Below, in pieces: positions 43,560 through 51,988 of a stretch of DNA of 64,000 nt. The first letter of the stretch is position 1. Every line of letters starts with the position of its first letter. Source of the stretch: Rhodococcoides fascians A25f (GTDB lineage: Bacteria; Actinomycetota; Actinomycetes; Mycobacteriales; Mycobacteriaceae); NCBI RefSeq assembly GCF_000760935.2, contig NZ_CP049744.1, positions 4,061,501 through 4,125,500 on the forward strand, in the 5' to 3' direction. The position numbers and the translations under genes are program-made. The notes beneath the pieces are model-generated. The model saw only the letters and a list, made by a program, of their open reading frames with translations, was not told where the DNA came from and did not search any database.

Positions 43560-44630
43560 ATGACATTGCCCGAAATCGTGGAGACATGGAACGGACCCGG
43601 CAGGACCGACGCCGCCCTGACCACAGTGCTACCGAGGCACAACGGTGCGCACCCCGTGCCGGGTAGCCGAACAGGCTTCGAGCACTGGTACTTCGATGCC
43701 CATCTCGACGACGGGCATACCATCATCGGCTTCCTCAACCTGCGCCGGCCGGAGGAGCCGGCGATGGTGGCCAAGCCGAGCGTGGAGATCCTGATCTACG
43801 CACCGGATGGAACCCGCCGCCAGATCTTCAAGCGATACTCGAAGAAGCAAGCCTCGGCGTCTATCTCCCAGTGCGATGTCCGGGTAGGTCCCAATCACGC
43901 CTGGGCCGAGTTCCCCCCGGACAGTCTGCCCATCCATCACCTCTCGCTCTCGGAAGAGGACGTCACGTTCGATCTGCGTTTCCACAACGAGCTACCCAGC
44001 TGGATGCCGGGCGAAGGCGAAACCTTGTTCGGCGAATCCGATGTGTTCGGCTGGGTCGTCGCTGCTCCCCGTGCACGTGTCGAGGGGTCGATCACGATCG
44101 GAGCAACGACGAAAACCGTCACCGGTAGGGGGTACGCCGATCACAACTGGGGTGCCGGCGATATGAAGCGGGTGATCGATCGCTGGCACTGGGGCCGCCT
44201 GTACGACGACGACTACTCGTTGCTCTACGCACTGGTGAAGACGCAGGAACGCCTCGATGCGCACGAAAGCCGGCCGATGATGCTGGCGTACAAGGGCGAA
44301 GTCATTCTCAGCTCCGGTGAGGCCGAGGTCTCCGAAGGGCCGATGGTGTACAACGCGATTGCCAATCGCAAGTACCCGGAATGGTTGAAGATCGAGATCC
44401 CCGGCGTGGTGAAACTGGTACTCACCGTAGAGACCGTGGTGCACGCCCACGACCTACTGGACGACGTACCGGTTGCCGGTCACAAGGTTTTCAGGCCGTT
44501 GTTGTACCGACTCGTCGGCCATCCGGGCTACTTCCGATTCGATTCCACATTCGAGCTCACAGTGGTCCGAGACGGTGTCACCGATGTTCGCACGGGCAGA
44601 ACCTTGCACGAGCTCGTCGCCCTGAACTGA
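43560..44630 (+). CDS. CrtC/AttH-like lipocalin-fold protein
   Basis: This roughly 356-aa soluble protein shows the pattern of the CrtC (carotenoid 1,2-hydratase)/AttH family: an N-terminal FEHWYFDAHLDDGHTIIGFL, a middle GRGYADHNWGAGDM and a C-terminal beta-rich half, a double lipocalin-like fold for hydrophobic ligands. Relatives hydrate isoprenoid double bonds, and some fungal relatives act as Diels-Alderases; tocopherol cyclase is placed in the same superfamily. It may therefore hydrate or carry a terpenoid part of the regulon substrate. The ATG at 43524 (TGATG overlap with the aldehyde dehydrogenase) is an alternative start adding 12 residues; 43560 has a GCGGAG upstream. Confidence 0.7.
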   Translation: MTLPEIVETWNGPGRTDAALTTVLPRHNGAHPVPGSRTGFEHWYFDAHLDDGHTIIGFLNLRRPEEPAMVAKPSVEILIYAPDGTRRQIFKRYSKKQASASISQCDVRVGPNHAWAEFPPDSLPIHHLSLSEEDVTFDLRFHNELPSWMPGEGETLFGESDVFGWVVAAPRARVEGSITIGATTKTVTGRGYADHNWGAGDMKRVIDRWHWGRLYDDDYSLLYALVKTQERLDAHESRPMMLAYKGEVILSSGEAEVSEGPMVYNAIANRKYPEWLKIEIPGVVKLVLTVETVVHAHDLLDDVPVAGHKVFRPLLYRLVGHPGYFRFDSTFELTVVRDGVTDVRTGRTLHELVALN

Positions 44631-44660
44631 TCCCACCCAACTTCCCGGAAAGGCACTGCT

Positions 44661-45434
44661 GTGCACCATAGTTCGATGTACCCTCGCCGTCTGTCGCTGG
44701 CCACCGGGCTTGCCCTCCTACTGGGTGTGGGGGTGGCCCCCACCGCAGGCGCGGCAGAGCCGACCGACATCGGCGGGTTCTACGCCCGAGACTGTGTCGA
44801 AGTGTCGGCCATCGTCTCGGTGCCGCCGGCCAATGCCGACGCCGCACTGCCCGACGGGTACACCTCCTCGAGCTTCATCGGACTACCCGGAGGCCCCGGA
44901 CTACCCGGCAATTCATCGTTGCTCATGGGTGTCGAGACATGCCAGAGCGGCACGATCGACGGAGTCCCCTTCGATGGACCGTTCGCTTTCGGCGAGCGAG
45001 TTCTGTCGGTCGACCGCCACGACGCCACCTCGGGATACCACTTCTATGCCGTCGAACAGGTGACCGACAACCGAAAGATCTACGACCTGATGCACGAAGC
45101 CGGTTTCGACATCGCGTATCTGCCGGGAGTCGGCGCTACCGCCGATGCTACCGGCGGGATCTCCGAGGGGGGATCTGTCCGTGTCGTCGATCAGGCACCA
45201 CTGCCACAGTTGCCGTCGCCGCTGGACGAGGTCAGCATCTGGAACGAAACCGACAGCGGCACAAAGGTTCTGCGGCTGTCGGTGCACGATCCGACGGCAC
45301 AGGCCGGAGTCGGTCGAGTATCGGCCGACGCGGGTTCGAAAATGGCCTCGCTGATGGGAACCGAGGAGGCAACGGGGTTGGGCGCGATCAACAGGTTCGA
45401 TTTCGAGGCGCGAGTGGAGTCGATCGCGCGTTAG
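44661..45434 (+). CDS. Exported protein of unknown function, last gene of the operon
   Basis: This 257-aa protein has a clear signal peptide (RRLSLATGLALLLGVGVAPTAGA, cut near residue 31). The mature part starts with DIGGFYARDCVEVSAIVSVPP, contains the phrase DAALPDGYTSSSFIGLPGG and ends with a beta-rich region (NRFDFEARVESIA). Two Cys residues (RDC and ETCQSG) could form a disulfide. I do not recognise the family with certainty; a distant acetoacetate-decarboxylase-like or lipid-binding beta fold is possible. GTG 44661 follows GGAAAGG by 7 nt. As part of the hydrolase-oxygenase operon it may bind the substrate outside the membrane. Confidence 0.7.
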   Translation: MHHSSMYPRRLSLATGLALLLGVGVAPTAGAAEPTDIGGFYARDCVEVSAIVSVPPANADAALPDGYTSSSFIGLPGGPGLPGNSSLLMGVETCQSGTIDGVPFDGPFAFGERVLSVDRHDATSGYHFYAVEQVTDNRKIYDLMHEAGFDIAYLPGVGATADATGGISEGGSVRVVDQAPLPQLPSPLDEVSIWNETDSGTKVLRLSVHDPTAQAGVGRVSADAGSKMASLMGTEEATGLGAINRFDFEARVESIAR

Positions 45435-45450
45435 TCGCCGTCGCTGTCAC

Positions 45451-46398
45451 TCACCCGTGTCGTCGGCGGTATTCCTGTTCGGCCCCGGGGTGGAGGGGGA
45501 TGCTGCCGGTCATGACGAGTGAGCGGGCGTCGAGGAACTGGCTGCCGATCGCCTGACCGGGGACCAGCCCGGACGACTGATCGAGAAGCACACTCACCAG
45601 TGCAGCGACAACGCGGTCCGGCACTTCGGGATGCGCCAGGAGAATGTTCGGGATACCGACTGTGGTGACTTCCGCGTGCTCGCCGTACACGTTCGCCGGA
45701 ACCAGCACAGCCTCGTACGCGGTACCGAATTCGCGCCTCAGACCGGCGACGACGGCACCCAGATCGAGTAGACGGATGGCGGAACGCGGCTGGGCGAATG
45801 CGGGAGTCGGCAACCCGCCGGCCCACATCACGGCGTCGACCTCGCTGCTCGACAGGGCCGCCGCCGCCGAGCTCATGGACAGCTGAACCTGTTGGACGGC
45901 ATCGGCTTCCACCACACCCGCTGCCCGAAGAACTCGTTGAGATACTTCGGTCGCGCCGGACCCCGGGGCACCGATGCTCACGTTCCGCCCGCGCAGATCG
46001 TTCATGGTCTCGATGGTCGAGTCCGCGCGCACGGCAACTTGGAAGTAGTTCTCGTATACGCACCCGACCGCCGCCAAGTCTTGACTCGGATGACTGTAGG
46101 CGGCGTCTATGAGCGTCAGAGCCAGCTCGGCCCGGCCAGATCGCAGCGCCTCGAGGTTGTCGACCGAGCCGGCCGTCGTGAGCGGAACGATGTCCGCGAC
46201 ATCGGTTTTCGAGGAAGCGTCGGACAACAATCCGGCGAACTCCCAGAAGAAGCCGCCGACCTCACCCGCCGCGAGACGCAACTGCGTCGGTGAATCCGGC
46301 GAACACCCCACGGCGGCAGTGCCGAGCACAGCCAGCACACCGGCCTGCAGCGCCGTTCTACGCGAGAACGACGCTGCAGGCGGAGTCATATCAGTCAC
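45451..46398 (-). CDS. TAXI-family solute-binding lipoprotein, orphan
   Basis: This 315-aa protein is a type II periplasmic-binding protein of the TAXI group (TRAP-associated extracytoplasmic immunogenic). A Tat-like N-terminus SRRTALQAGVLAVLGTAAVGC ends in a lipobox (Cys32). Family features are LRLAAGEVGGFFWEFAGLL near the start, LRGRNVSIGAPGSGATEVSQRVL in the middle and VDAVMWAGGLPTPA later. No TRAP permease is nearby. The GTG start (46398) is 1 nt from the stop of an MHS transporter; ATG 46389 is the alternative. It may deliver a carboxylate to the transporter or to the sensor kinase encoded just upstream. Confidence 0.85.
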   Translation of the reverse strand: MTDMTPPAASFSRRTALQAGVLAVLGTAAVGCSPDSPTQLRLAAGEVGGFFWEFAGLLSDASSKTDVADIVPLTTAGSVDNLEALRSGRAELALTLIDAAYSHPSQDLAAVGCVYENYFQVAVRADSTIETMNDLRGRNVSIGAPGSGATEVSQRVLRAAGVVEADAVQQVQLSMSSAAAALSSSEVDAVMWAGGLPTPAFAQPRSAIRLLDLGAVVAGLRREFGTAYEAVLVPANVYGEHAEVTTVGIPNILLAHPEVPDRVVAALVSVLLDQSSGLVPGQAIGSQFLDARSLVMTGSIPLHPGAEQEYRRRHG

Positions 46399-46399
46399 C

Positions 46400-47779
46400 C
46401 TATGGCGTGGTGGACTGCTCGAACGCTCGACCCTGCTCGCGGTCCAGGACGGTCTCCGTCTTGTTCCGCAGAACGAAGATGTACACCAGCAGCGAGATGG
46501 CGATGACGATCGTCACGTAGAGGATGAACCAGCCGACGTGCCCGCCGTTCTTCGCGGCCTGGTAGATCAACGGAGCAGTTCCGCCGAAGGCAGAGTTCGC
46601 GAGCGCGTAGCCCAAACCGACGCCGAGGGCACGGATGTGCGAGGGGAACAGTTCGGCTTTGACGATCGCATTGATCGAGGTGTAACCGGTGAGAATGACG
46701 TAGCCCACGCAGACCAGCGCCAAGGACTGCACCACCGACGTGGCCGACGGCAGATACGTGATGAGTACGTAGGTGTACAGCACCCCACCGACACCGAAGA
46801 AGACGAGCAGCGGCTTACGACCGACCTTGTCGCTGATCAACCCGCCGATGGGCTGCAACAGCATGAGGAAAACCAGCCCGAACAGGTTGATCCACGTTCC
46901 GGTCATTCCGCGGTCCTCGTACGCCGCCTTGATCATCGAGGGTGCGTTGACGCTGTAGGTGTAGAACGCGATGGTGCCACCAGCGGTCACCATGAAGCAG
47001 ATCAGCAGGGCGCGCCAATGCTTGGTGACCAGTTCTTTCATGGATCCCGAAGATTGATCGGCTCCGCTGCGCACGGCCTCGAGCTGATCCTTGGTCAGCG
47101 ACTCGTCCATACTGCGGCGCAGCCAGAAGACGACCACTGCGGCGACGCCACCGATGAAGAACGCGATCCGCCAACCGAAGTCCTCGATCTGCTCCCGCTC
47201 GAAGAAGACCTGCATCAGCAACAGCGTCACCTGCGCCAGTACGTGTCCGCCGATCAGCGTGACGTACTGGAACGAGGAGAAGAATCCACGACGCTCACGG
47301 GTGGCGGCCTCGGACATGTAGGTGGCCGACGCCCCGTACTCACCACCGGTGGCGAAGCCCTGCACCAGACGGCACAGGATGAGGATGACGGCGGCCCAGA
47401 CGCCGATGCTCTCCCGCCCGGGGGTGAACGCGATGACCATCGAGCAGGCCGCCATCATCGAGACACTGAACGTCAACGCGGCACGACGGCCTCGTCGGTC
47501 TGCGTAGCGTCCGAAGAACCACGAACCGACCGGACGCATCAGGAAGGTGACCGCAAAGATGCCGTAGACGTAGATCGTCGAGTTCTTGTCTGCCGAGTCG
47601 AAGAACTGATTCTCGAAATAGGTCGCGAAGACGGTGTAGACGTAGACGTCGTACCACTCGACGAGGTTGCCCGACGACCCGCGCAACGTGTTGTACACGG
47701 CACGACGAGTGGCCGCGGGAGACGAGACAGGCGGTGTCGGGCGAGCCGAACCGGTAGTCGAGGTGGCCTCGTTGGCCAT
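46400..47779 (-). CDS. MHS-family MFS transporter
   Basis: This 459-aa, 12-helix transporter has the MHS signatures GNLVEWYDVYVYTVFA (helix 1), GRYADRRGRRAAL (loop 2-3) and RLVQGFATGGEYGASATYMSE (helix 4 and loop). ATG 47779 is preceded by AAGGA. The stop is 1 nt from the start of the TAXI-type lipoprotein, so both belong to one operon; it lies downstream of the histidine kinase gene by 119 bp. It probably takes up an organic acid under control of the two-component system; the pairing of an MFS symporter with a TAXI protein is unusual. Confidence 0.88.
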   Translation of the reverse strand: MANEATSTTGSARPTPPVSSPAATRRAVYNTLRGSSGNLVEWYDVYVYTVFATYFENQFFDSADKNSTIYVYGIFAVTFLMRPVGSWFFGRYADRRGRRAALTFSVSMMAACSMVIAFTPGRESIGVWAAVILILCRLVQGFATGGEYGASATYMSEAATRERRGFFSSFQYVTLIGGHVLAQVTLLLMQVFFEREQIEDFGWRIAFFIGGVAAVVVFWLRRSMDESLTKDQLEAVRSGADQSSGSMKELVTKHWRALLICFMVTAGGTIAFYTYSVNAPSMIKAAYEDRGMTGTWINLFGLVFLMLLQPIGGLISDKVGRKPLLVFFGVGGVLYTYVLITYLPSATSVVQSLALVCVGYVILTGYTSINAIVKAELFPSHIRALGVGLGYALANSAFGGTAPLIYQAAKNGGHVGWFILYVTIVIAISLLVYIFVLRNKTETVLDREQGRAFEQSTTP

Positions 47780-47898
47780 GGTTGGTCCTTCCACGATGAG
47801 CGGGTCGCGTTGCCGAAGGGACTCGACAACCGAAGTCCCCCTACTGTGACGGTAAGCACAGCCCGGAACCAAGCCGATTCGGATTTCCTAACACTCCC

Positions 47899-49299
47899 TT
47901 AGGAATCGGTGGTCGGTAAACGCAGCTCGACCCGCAGACCCGACGGACGGCGCGCACTCACCTCGAGACTCCCACCCGTCCGCTCGGTCAGTGCCCGCAC
48001 GATGGAGAGGCCGAGACCCGTGCCCGCGCCGCGCGCACTCGACGCACGGAAGAAGCGGTCGACGATCATCGGCAGCTCGTCCGTCGGCACACCTGGTCCG
48101 GTGTCGGCAACCCAGACGCATACGTCGGTGCCGTGTGCGCGGTAGCCGATCTCGACGTCCGAACCCGCACCTGCGTACTTGGTGGCGTTGCTGAGCAACG
48201 CGTCGAGAATGCGGATCAGGTCGTCCTCCGGTATCGCAACACGGAGCCCCACCTCGAGATCCGGCTCGTCGATGCGGACAGTAGTACCGGCCGCAGCCAT
48301 TGTGCTCGACCAGAATTCGACTCGATCGGTGACCACCGCACCCAGCTCGCATCCGGTGGTTCGGCTGCTCACCGGCGTTTCGGCGGCGGCCAAGACGAGC
48401 AGATCCTCGACCACCGAACTCAGGCGGTCGACTTCGACGGTGGTCCGCAGGTGCACCTCGGTTGCCGAATCGGGTATCCGCATTCCCAGCACGTCCAGTC
48501 GAATCCTCAACGCTGCCAGCGGGTTGCGAAGCGCATGAGCAGTGTCGGCCACCAGTCGGCGCTGCGCCGTCGTGGCTGCCTCGACATCGCCTGCCATGGC
48601 ATCGAACGCGCGAGACAGTTCTCGAACTTCCGGCGGCCCGTCGTAGGCAGCCGGCTCGGTCGTCGGAACCTCGTCGATCGGTAGCTGATCGTGGAACTTT
48701 CCGCCGAACGAGTGGACTCGCGAGGACAGTGCGGTCAGTGGCCGAACCACCCAGCGAGACAACGCAACCGCGATCACCGCGACCGTAGCGAGAATCAAAA
48801 GGGCACCAGCGGCGATGACCACCCAGGCGATTGCGACGTCCCGACGCGCCGAGTCGGTGGATGCCTCGAGGACCACCGCGCCGTCGACCTGCGTTCCCCC
48901 ACCGACCGGTGCAGCGATCAACACCGACGAATGCGACCACGGTGTCAGACTCGACGGGAGGTCGCCGCGCTGATTTCGCAACGCTCCTGCGACCGTCTGC
49001 TGCACGTCCGCACGCGTCAGGTCCAGGCCCGACAGAGCCCGGGCCGCGCCGGTCCGATCCACGACAGCAATCCCCTCGCCGTACAGATCGTTGTACCGCT
49101 GCACCGACTCCAGCAAGCGAGGCTCACCGGATTCGTCTTCGCGCAAACTGAGATCGGCAAAGAACGTTGCCGCGGAGGCCCTGTTCTCACCGAATCGTTG
49201 TGCCCGCTCCCGCCCGACCAGCAGGGCCAGAGGCACCGACAGGGCGAGCACGACGACGGTGGAGTAGATCATCAACACCACAAGAATGCGGCCGCGCAC
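47899..49299 (-). CDS. Sensor histidine kinase
   Basis: This 466-aa membrane kinase has a first membrane helix (ILVVLMIYSTVVVLALSVPLA), an extracytoplasmic sensor domain of about 115 residues, a second helix (AIAWVVIAAGALLILATVAV), a HAMP domain (RWVVRPLTALSSRV), a phosphoacceptor region ADTAHALRNPLAAL (His in HALRNPL), N-box DALLSNATKYAG and ATP-lid motifs ADTGPGVP and GTGLGLSIV. All are intact. The GTG start is 1 nt after the stop of the response regulator gene. The TAXI-type binding protein nearby could present its ligand to the sensor domain. Confidence 0.92.
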   Translation of the reverse strand: MRGRILVVLMIYSTVVVLALSVPLALLVGRERAQRFGENRASAATFFADLSLREDESGEPRLLESVQRYNDLYGEGIAVVDRTGAARALSGLDLTRADVQQTVAGALRNQRGDLPSSLTPWSHSSVLIAAPVGGGTQVDGAVVLEASTDSARRDVAIAWVVIAAGALLILATVAVIAVALSRWVVRPLTALSSRVHSFGGKFHDQLPIDEVPTTEPAAYDGPPEVRELSRAFDAMAGDVEAATTAQRRLVADTAHALRNPLAALRIRLDVLGMRIPDSATEVHLRTTVEVDRLSSVVEDLLVLAAAETPVSSRTTGCELGAVVTDRVEFWSSTMAAAGTTVRIDEPDLEVGLRVAIPEDDLIRILDALLSNATKYAGAGSDVEIGYRAHGTDVCVWVADTGPGVPTDELPMIVDRFFRASSARGAGTGLGLSIVRALTERTGGSLEVSARRPSGLRVELRLPTTDS

Positions 49300-49300
49300 G

Positions 49301-49960
49301 TCAGGTGTCCCAGCGGTAGCCGAAGCCGCGAATGGTGACGATGGTTCCCGGCCGATCGAGCTTGGATCGCAATGCAGTCATGTGCACATCCAGCGTCCGC
49401 GAAATCGCAACGTACGCATCGCCCCAGATGGCATCCATCAACTGCTCCCTGCTGACTGCTTCGCCCCGTCGCGTCACGAGATGAGCCAGGAGGTCGAACT
49501 CCTTGGTCGTCAGCGAAATTTCACGCCCGTCGATTTCGACACCTCGACCGACGAGATCGACGGCGATGTCGCCGAGAACCAACCGGTTTTCGGCGGTGTC
49601 GTTCGTCGCGCTCCGACGACGCGCGGCTACTTCCAATCTGGCGTGCAGTTCACCCAACCGAGCGGGTTTCACGACGTAGTCGTCCGCACCGCCTCGCAGA
49701 GCACGAACCACCGAGCGTTCGTCGTCCCGTGCAGTCAACACCACCACCGGGACCGAACTCAGAGTCCGTAGTTTGCGCAGAACGTCGAGGCCGTCCATGT
49801 CGGGCAGCCCGAGATCGAGCAGAACGACATCCATCTCGTGATAGCCGAGCAACAGGTCGGCACCACGACGCATTCGAACAGGTGCGTGCCCCACCTCGGT
49901 CAGCGCGTCGACCAACGCGTCACCGACCCCGTCGTCGTCTTCCACCACTGCAATACGCAT
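49301..49960 (-). CDS. OmpR-family response regulator
   Basis: This 219-aa regulator has a receiver domain (residues 1-115; acidic pocket VVEDDD, phospho-acceptor Asp in VLLDLGLPDMDG, Thr/Ala in VLTARDD, Lys in YVVKPARLGEL) and a C-terminal winged helix (about 130-219; LTTKEFDLLAHLVTRRGEAV, then HMTALRSKL and RGFGYRW). ATG 49960 was chosen; a TTG three codons upstream is possible. It lies 21 bp downstream of a CynX-type MFS gene and directly upstream of its kinase. It probably controls the neighbouring transporters. Confidence 0.93.
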   Translation of the reverse strand: MRIAVVEDDDGVGDALVDALTEVGHAPVRMRRGADLLLGYHEMDVVLLDLGLPDMDGLDVLRKLRTLSSVPVVVLTARDDERSVVRALRGGADDYVVKPARLGELHARLEVAARRRSATNDTAENRLVLGDIAVDLVGRGVEIDGREISLTTKEFDLLAHLVTRRGEAVSREQLMDAIWGDAYVAISRTLDVHMTALRSKLDRPGTIVTIRGFGYRWDT

Positions 49961-49981
49961 CGAGATCAAGATAGGCCACCA

Positions 49982-51238
49982 TCAGGGTTGGACGAACGTC
50001 ACCGGCGTATCTCGCCCGGCCGTGAATCCGCATATCGTCAGCGGAATCATGACCACGAGCAGTGCGAGTACGGGTGCCGTCCACGAACCGGTCGAGCTGT
50101 GCAACGCGCCTGCCGCGACGGGTCCCGCTGCGGCCACGAGGTAGCCGATGGACTGGGCCATCGTCGACAGGCTCGTTGCTGTCGCTGTGTTCGGGGCTCT
50201 AAGATTGATCATCGTCAGGGCAAGCGAAAGTTGGCCTCCCTGACCGAGTCCGAGCAGGATTGCCCACACCACCGCCAGCTCGACGCCGCCTGCGAGGACG
50301 CCGATCAGTCCCGCGACGGACAGCGCGACGACAGCGATTGCGAGCGCACTCTGTCGACGGAAGCGGGCGGCGAGGATGGGGACGGTCAGTGCTGTGGCGA
50401 TGCTCGACACCGACAGTGCAGTCAGCAACAGTCCTGCATTCTCGGCACTGAGCCCGCGATCCCGGTAGATCGTGGGGAGCCACGCAATCATCGAATAGGC
50501 CAGCAGCGATTGCAGTCCCATGAATCCAGTGACGGCCCAGGCAACAGGTGACCGCAGAACAGCGGTCTGCCACTTCGGCGCAGATCGGTCCGTTGAGGTC
50601 GTCGTGCAGTCGACGTGGCGATACCGTCGTGCGAGAAGTGCCATGGCCACCACCGCGAGGGCGGACGGTATTGCCCAGGCCATCAGCGTCGTTCGCCAGT
50701 TGTGGAACACGAATGTGTCGAACGGGACGGTCGCACCCGAGGCGATGCCGGCGCTGGCGCTGACCAATGCGGTGAACAGGCCCGTCGTCAATCCGATCCG
50801 GTGCGGAAAGAGCAGGCGAATCAAGATGGGCCCGAGAACATTTGCGACAGCGATACCTATCCCTGCGAGCAGAGTTCCGAACACGAGCGCCGGCCACCAC
50901 GGCGCTCCCCGCAGTACTGTCCCGACGAAAATCAGCATCAGACATCCGGTCAGCACGACGGGCACGGTCCATCGCCGAGCCGCCCGAGTAGCCGCGACGG
51001 CAAACACACCCAGGCACACGACCGGTCCGGTGGTCAGTAGTGCGGCCGAACCGGACCCCAGGGCGTAGGACTGTCGAATTTCGGCCAGCACCGCCGACGC
51101 GCTCCCGAACACCACGCGTAGATCGAGGCCGAGCAGAACGATCGCTGCCACAGCGGCACCCGTTCCCACCACGGAGAGAGCAGTTCGATCGGAACCCTCC
51201 AGGCTGCCGGACGGATGTTCCGAGCCGGTATCGGTCAC
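49982..51238 (-). CDS. CynX/NimT-family MFS transporter
   Basis: This 418-aa, 12-helix transporter resembles the cyanate/2-nitroimidazole (CynX/NimT) branch of the MFS: it begins with a long polar start, then VLLGLDLRVVFGSASAVLAEI, LLTTGPVVCLGVFAVAATRAARRW and GIGIAVANVLGPILIRLLFP. These proteins are mostly efflux or anion transporters of poorly known substrates. It opens the leftward group CynX-RR-HK and is divergent from an XRE-cupin regulator, which may control it; paired 9-bp repeats lie in the 132-bp shared promoter. Confidence 0.85.
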   Translation of the reverse strand: MTDTGSEHPSGSLEGSDRTALSVVGTGAAVAAIVLLGLDLRVVFGSASAVLAEIRQSYALGSGSAALLTTGPVVCLGVFAVAATRAARRWTVPVVLTGCLMLIFVGTVLRGAPWWPALVFGTLLAGIGIAVANVLGPILIRLLFPHRIGLTTGLFTALVSASAGIASGATVPFDTFVFHNWRTTLMAWAIPSALAVVAMALLARRYRHVDCTTTSTDRSAPKWQTAVLRSPVAWAVTGFMGLQSLLAYSMIAWLPTIYRDRGLSAENAGLLLTALSVSSIATALTVPILAARFRRQSALAIAVVALSVAGLIGVLAGGVELAVVWAILLGLGQGGQLSLALTMINLRAPNTATATSLSTMAQSIGYLVAAAGPVAAGALHSSTGSWTAPVLALLVVMIPLTICGFTAGRDTPVTFVQP

Positions 51239-51311
51239 CGCTGCTCCCCTCCTCGAATTGCCATCGCCCGTGATCGACCATCGCAGGCGGGTACCGACAA
51301 ATCAACCCCAT

Positions 51312-51341
51312 GGGCAATATGAATGACCTACAGGGCAATAT
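51312..51341. repeat. Paired GGGCAATAT repeats in a divergent promoter
   Basis: GGGCAATAT occurs at 51312-51320 and again at 51333-51341, a 21-bp period equal to two helical turns, between the MFS transporter (start 51238) and the XRE-cupin regulator (start 51371). It may be the tandem operator of that regulator or overlap its -10 region. Confidence 0.5.
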
Positions 51342-51370
51342 TCGTTGTCGGTGTGCGTACCATTCCTTCC

Positions 51371-51925
51371 ATGCCGGGCCATCCGAGTGACGAGAACTGG
51401 ATCGGACGCAGGATCGCGAGTCTTCGGCGCGAACGGGGTTGGACACTGGCCGCCCTCGGGGAGCGGGTCGGCCTGTCGACCACGCAACTCTCGCGCATCG
51501 AGTCAGGGAGTCGGCAGTCGTCGGTGGGCACGTTGATCGAGCTTGCACGTGTGTTCCAGGTGACGTTGAGTGAACTCGTTGCCGAGGAGCCGACCCTCGC
51601 GTTTCACCTGGTGAGAGCCGGGGACCAGCGTCGCCACGGTTCTGCCAACGGAGCGATTACTCCCCTGTCCGGCAACTACCCCGGTATCGATGCCGTTCTG
51701 TTGACCATCCCGCCCGCCTCGGATGCCCCGATTGCCCACCACGCTGGCGAGGAATGGCTCTACATACTGGATGGCTCGGTGGAGGTCACCATCGGAAACG
51801 ACAGTGTTCGACTCGAAACCGGAGATGCGCTGCACTTCCCGTCGCTCAACGCTCACTCCGTCCGAGCACTCGGTGACGAACCCACGCGCGCACTGCTGGT
51901 GTCCGCCGCCTCCCGCACCCACTGA
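51371..51925 (+). CDS. XRE-family regulator with C-terminal cupin domain
   Basis: This 184-aa regulator has an N-terminal XRE helix-turn-helix (residues about 10-65; GWTLAALGERVGLSTTQLSR, then IESGSRQSS) and a C-terminal cupin barrel (about 100-175; HHAGEEWLYILDGSVEV and GDALHFPSLNAHSVRALG, with the metal-ligand His/Glu pattern). Such proteins (PuuR/SutR-like) sense small ligands in the cupin. It is divergent from the CynX-type transporter and probably regulates it. Confidence 0.88.
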   Translation: MPGHPSDENWIGRRIASLRRERGWTLAALGERVGLSTTQLSRIESGSRQSSVGTLIELARVFQVTLSELVAEEPTLAFHLVRAGDQRRHGSANGAITPLSGNYPGIDAVLLTIPPASDAPIAHHAGEEWLYILDGSVEVTIGNDSVRLETGDALHFPSLNAHSVRALGDEPTRALLVSAASRTH

Positions 51926-51988
51926 CGTGACGCGAGGATGACCGGCAACCACAGATCCGTGCGAGCATCGGGACAGTAAGGTCGAAGA

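Noticed and set aside
44666..44683. CCATAGTTCGATGTACCC as a sixth regulon site before the exported protein gene
   Set aside because: Only the left half resembles the motif (5/6), the right half fails (3/6), and it overlaps the coding start; the gene is already in the operon of site 5.
47885..47905. TTCCTAA-N7-TTAGGAA hairpin at the end of the histidine kinase gene as a terminator
   Set aside because: The stem is only 7 bp and AT-rich with a stop codon inside it; too weak to call.
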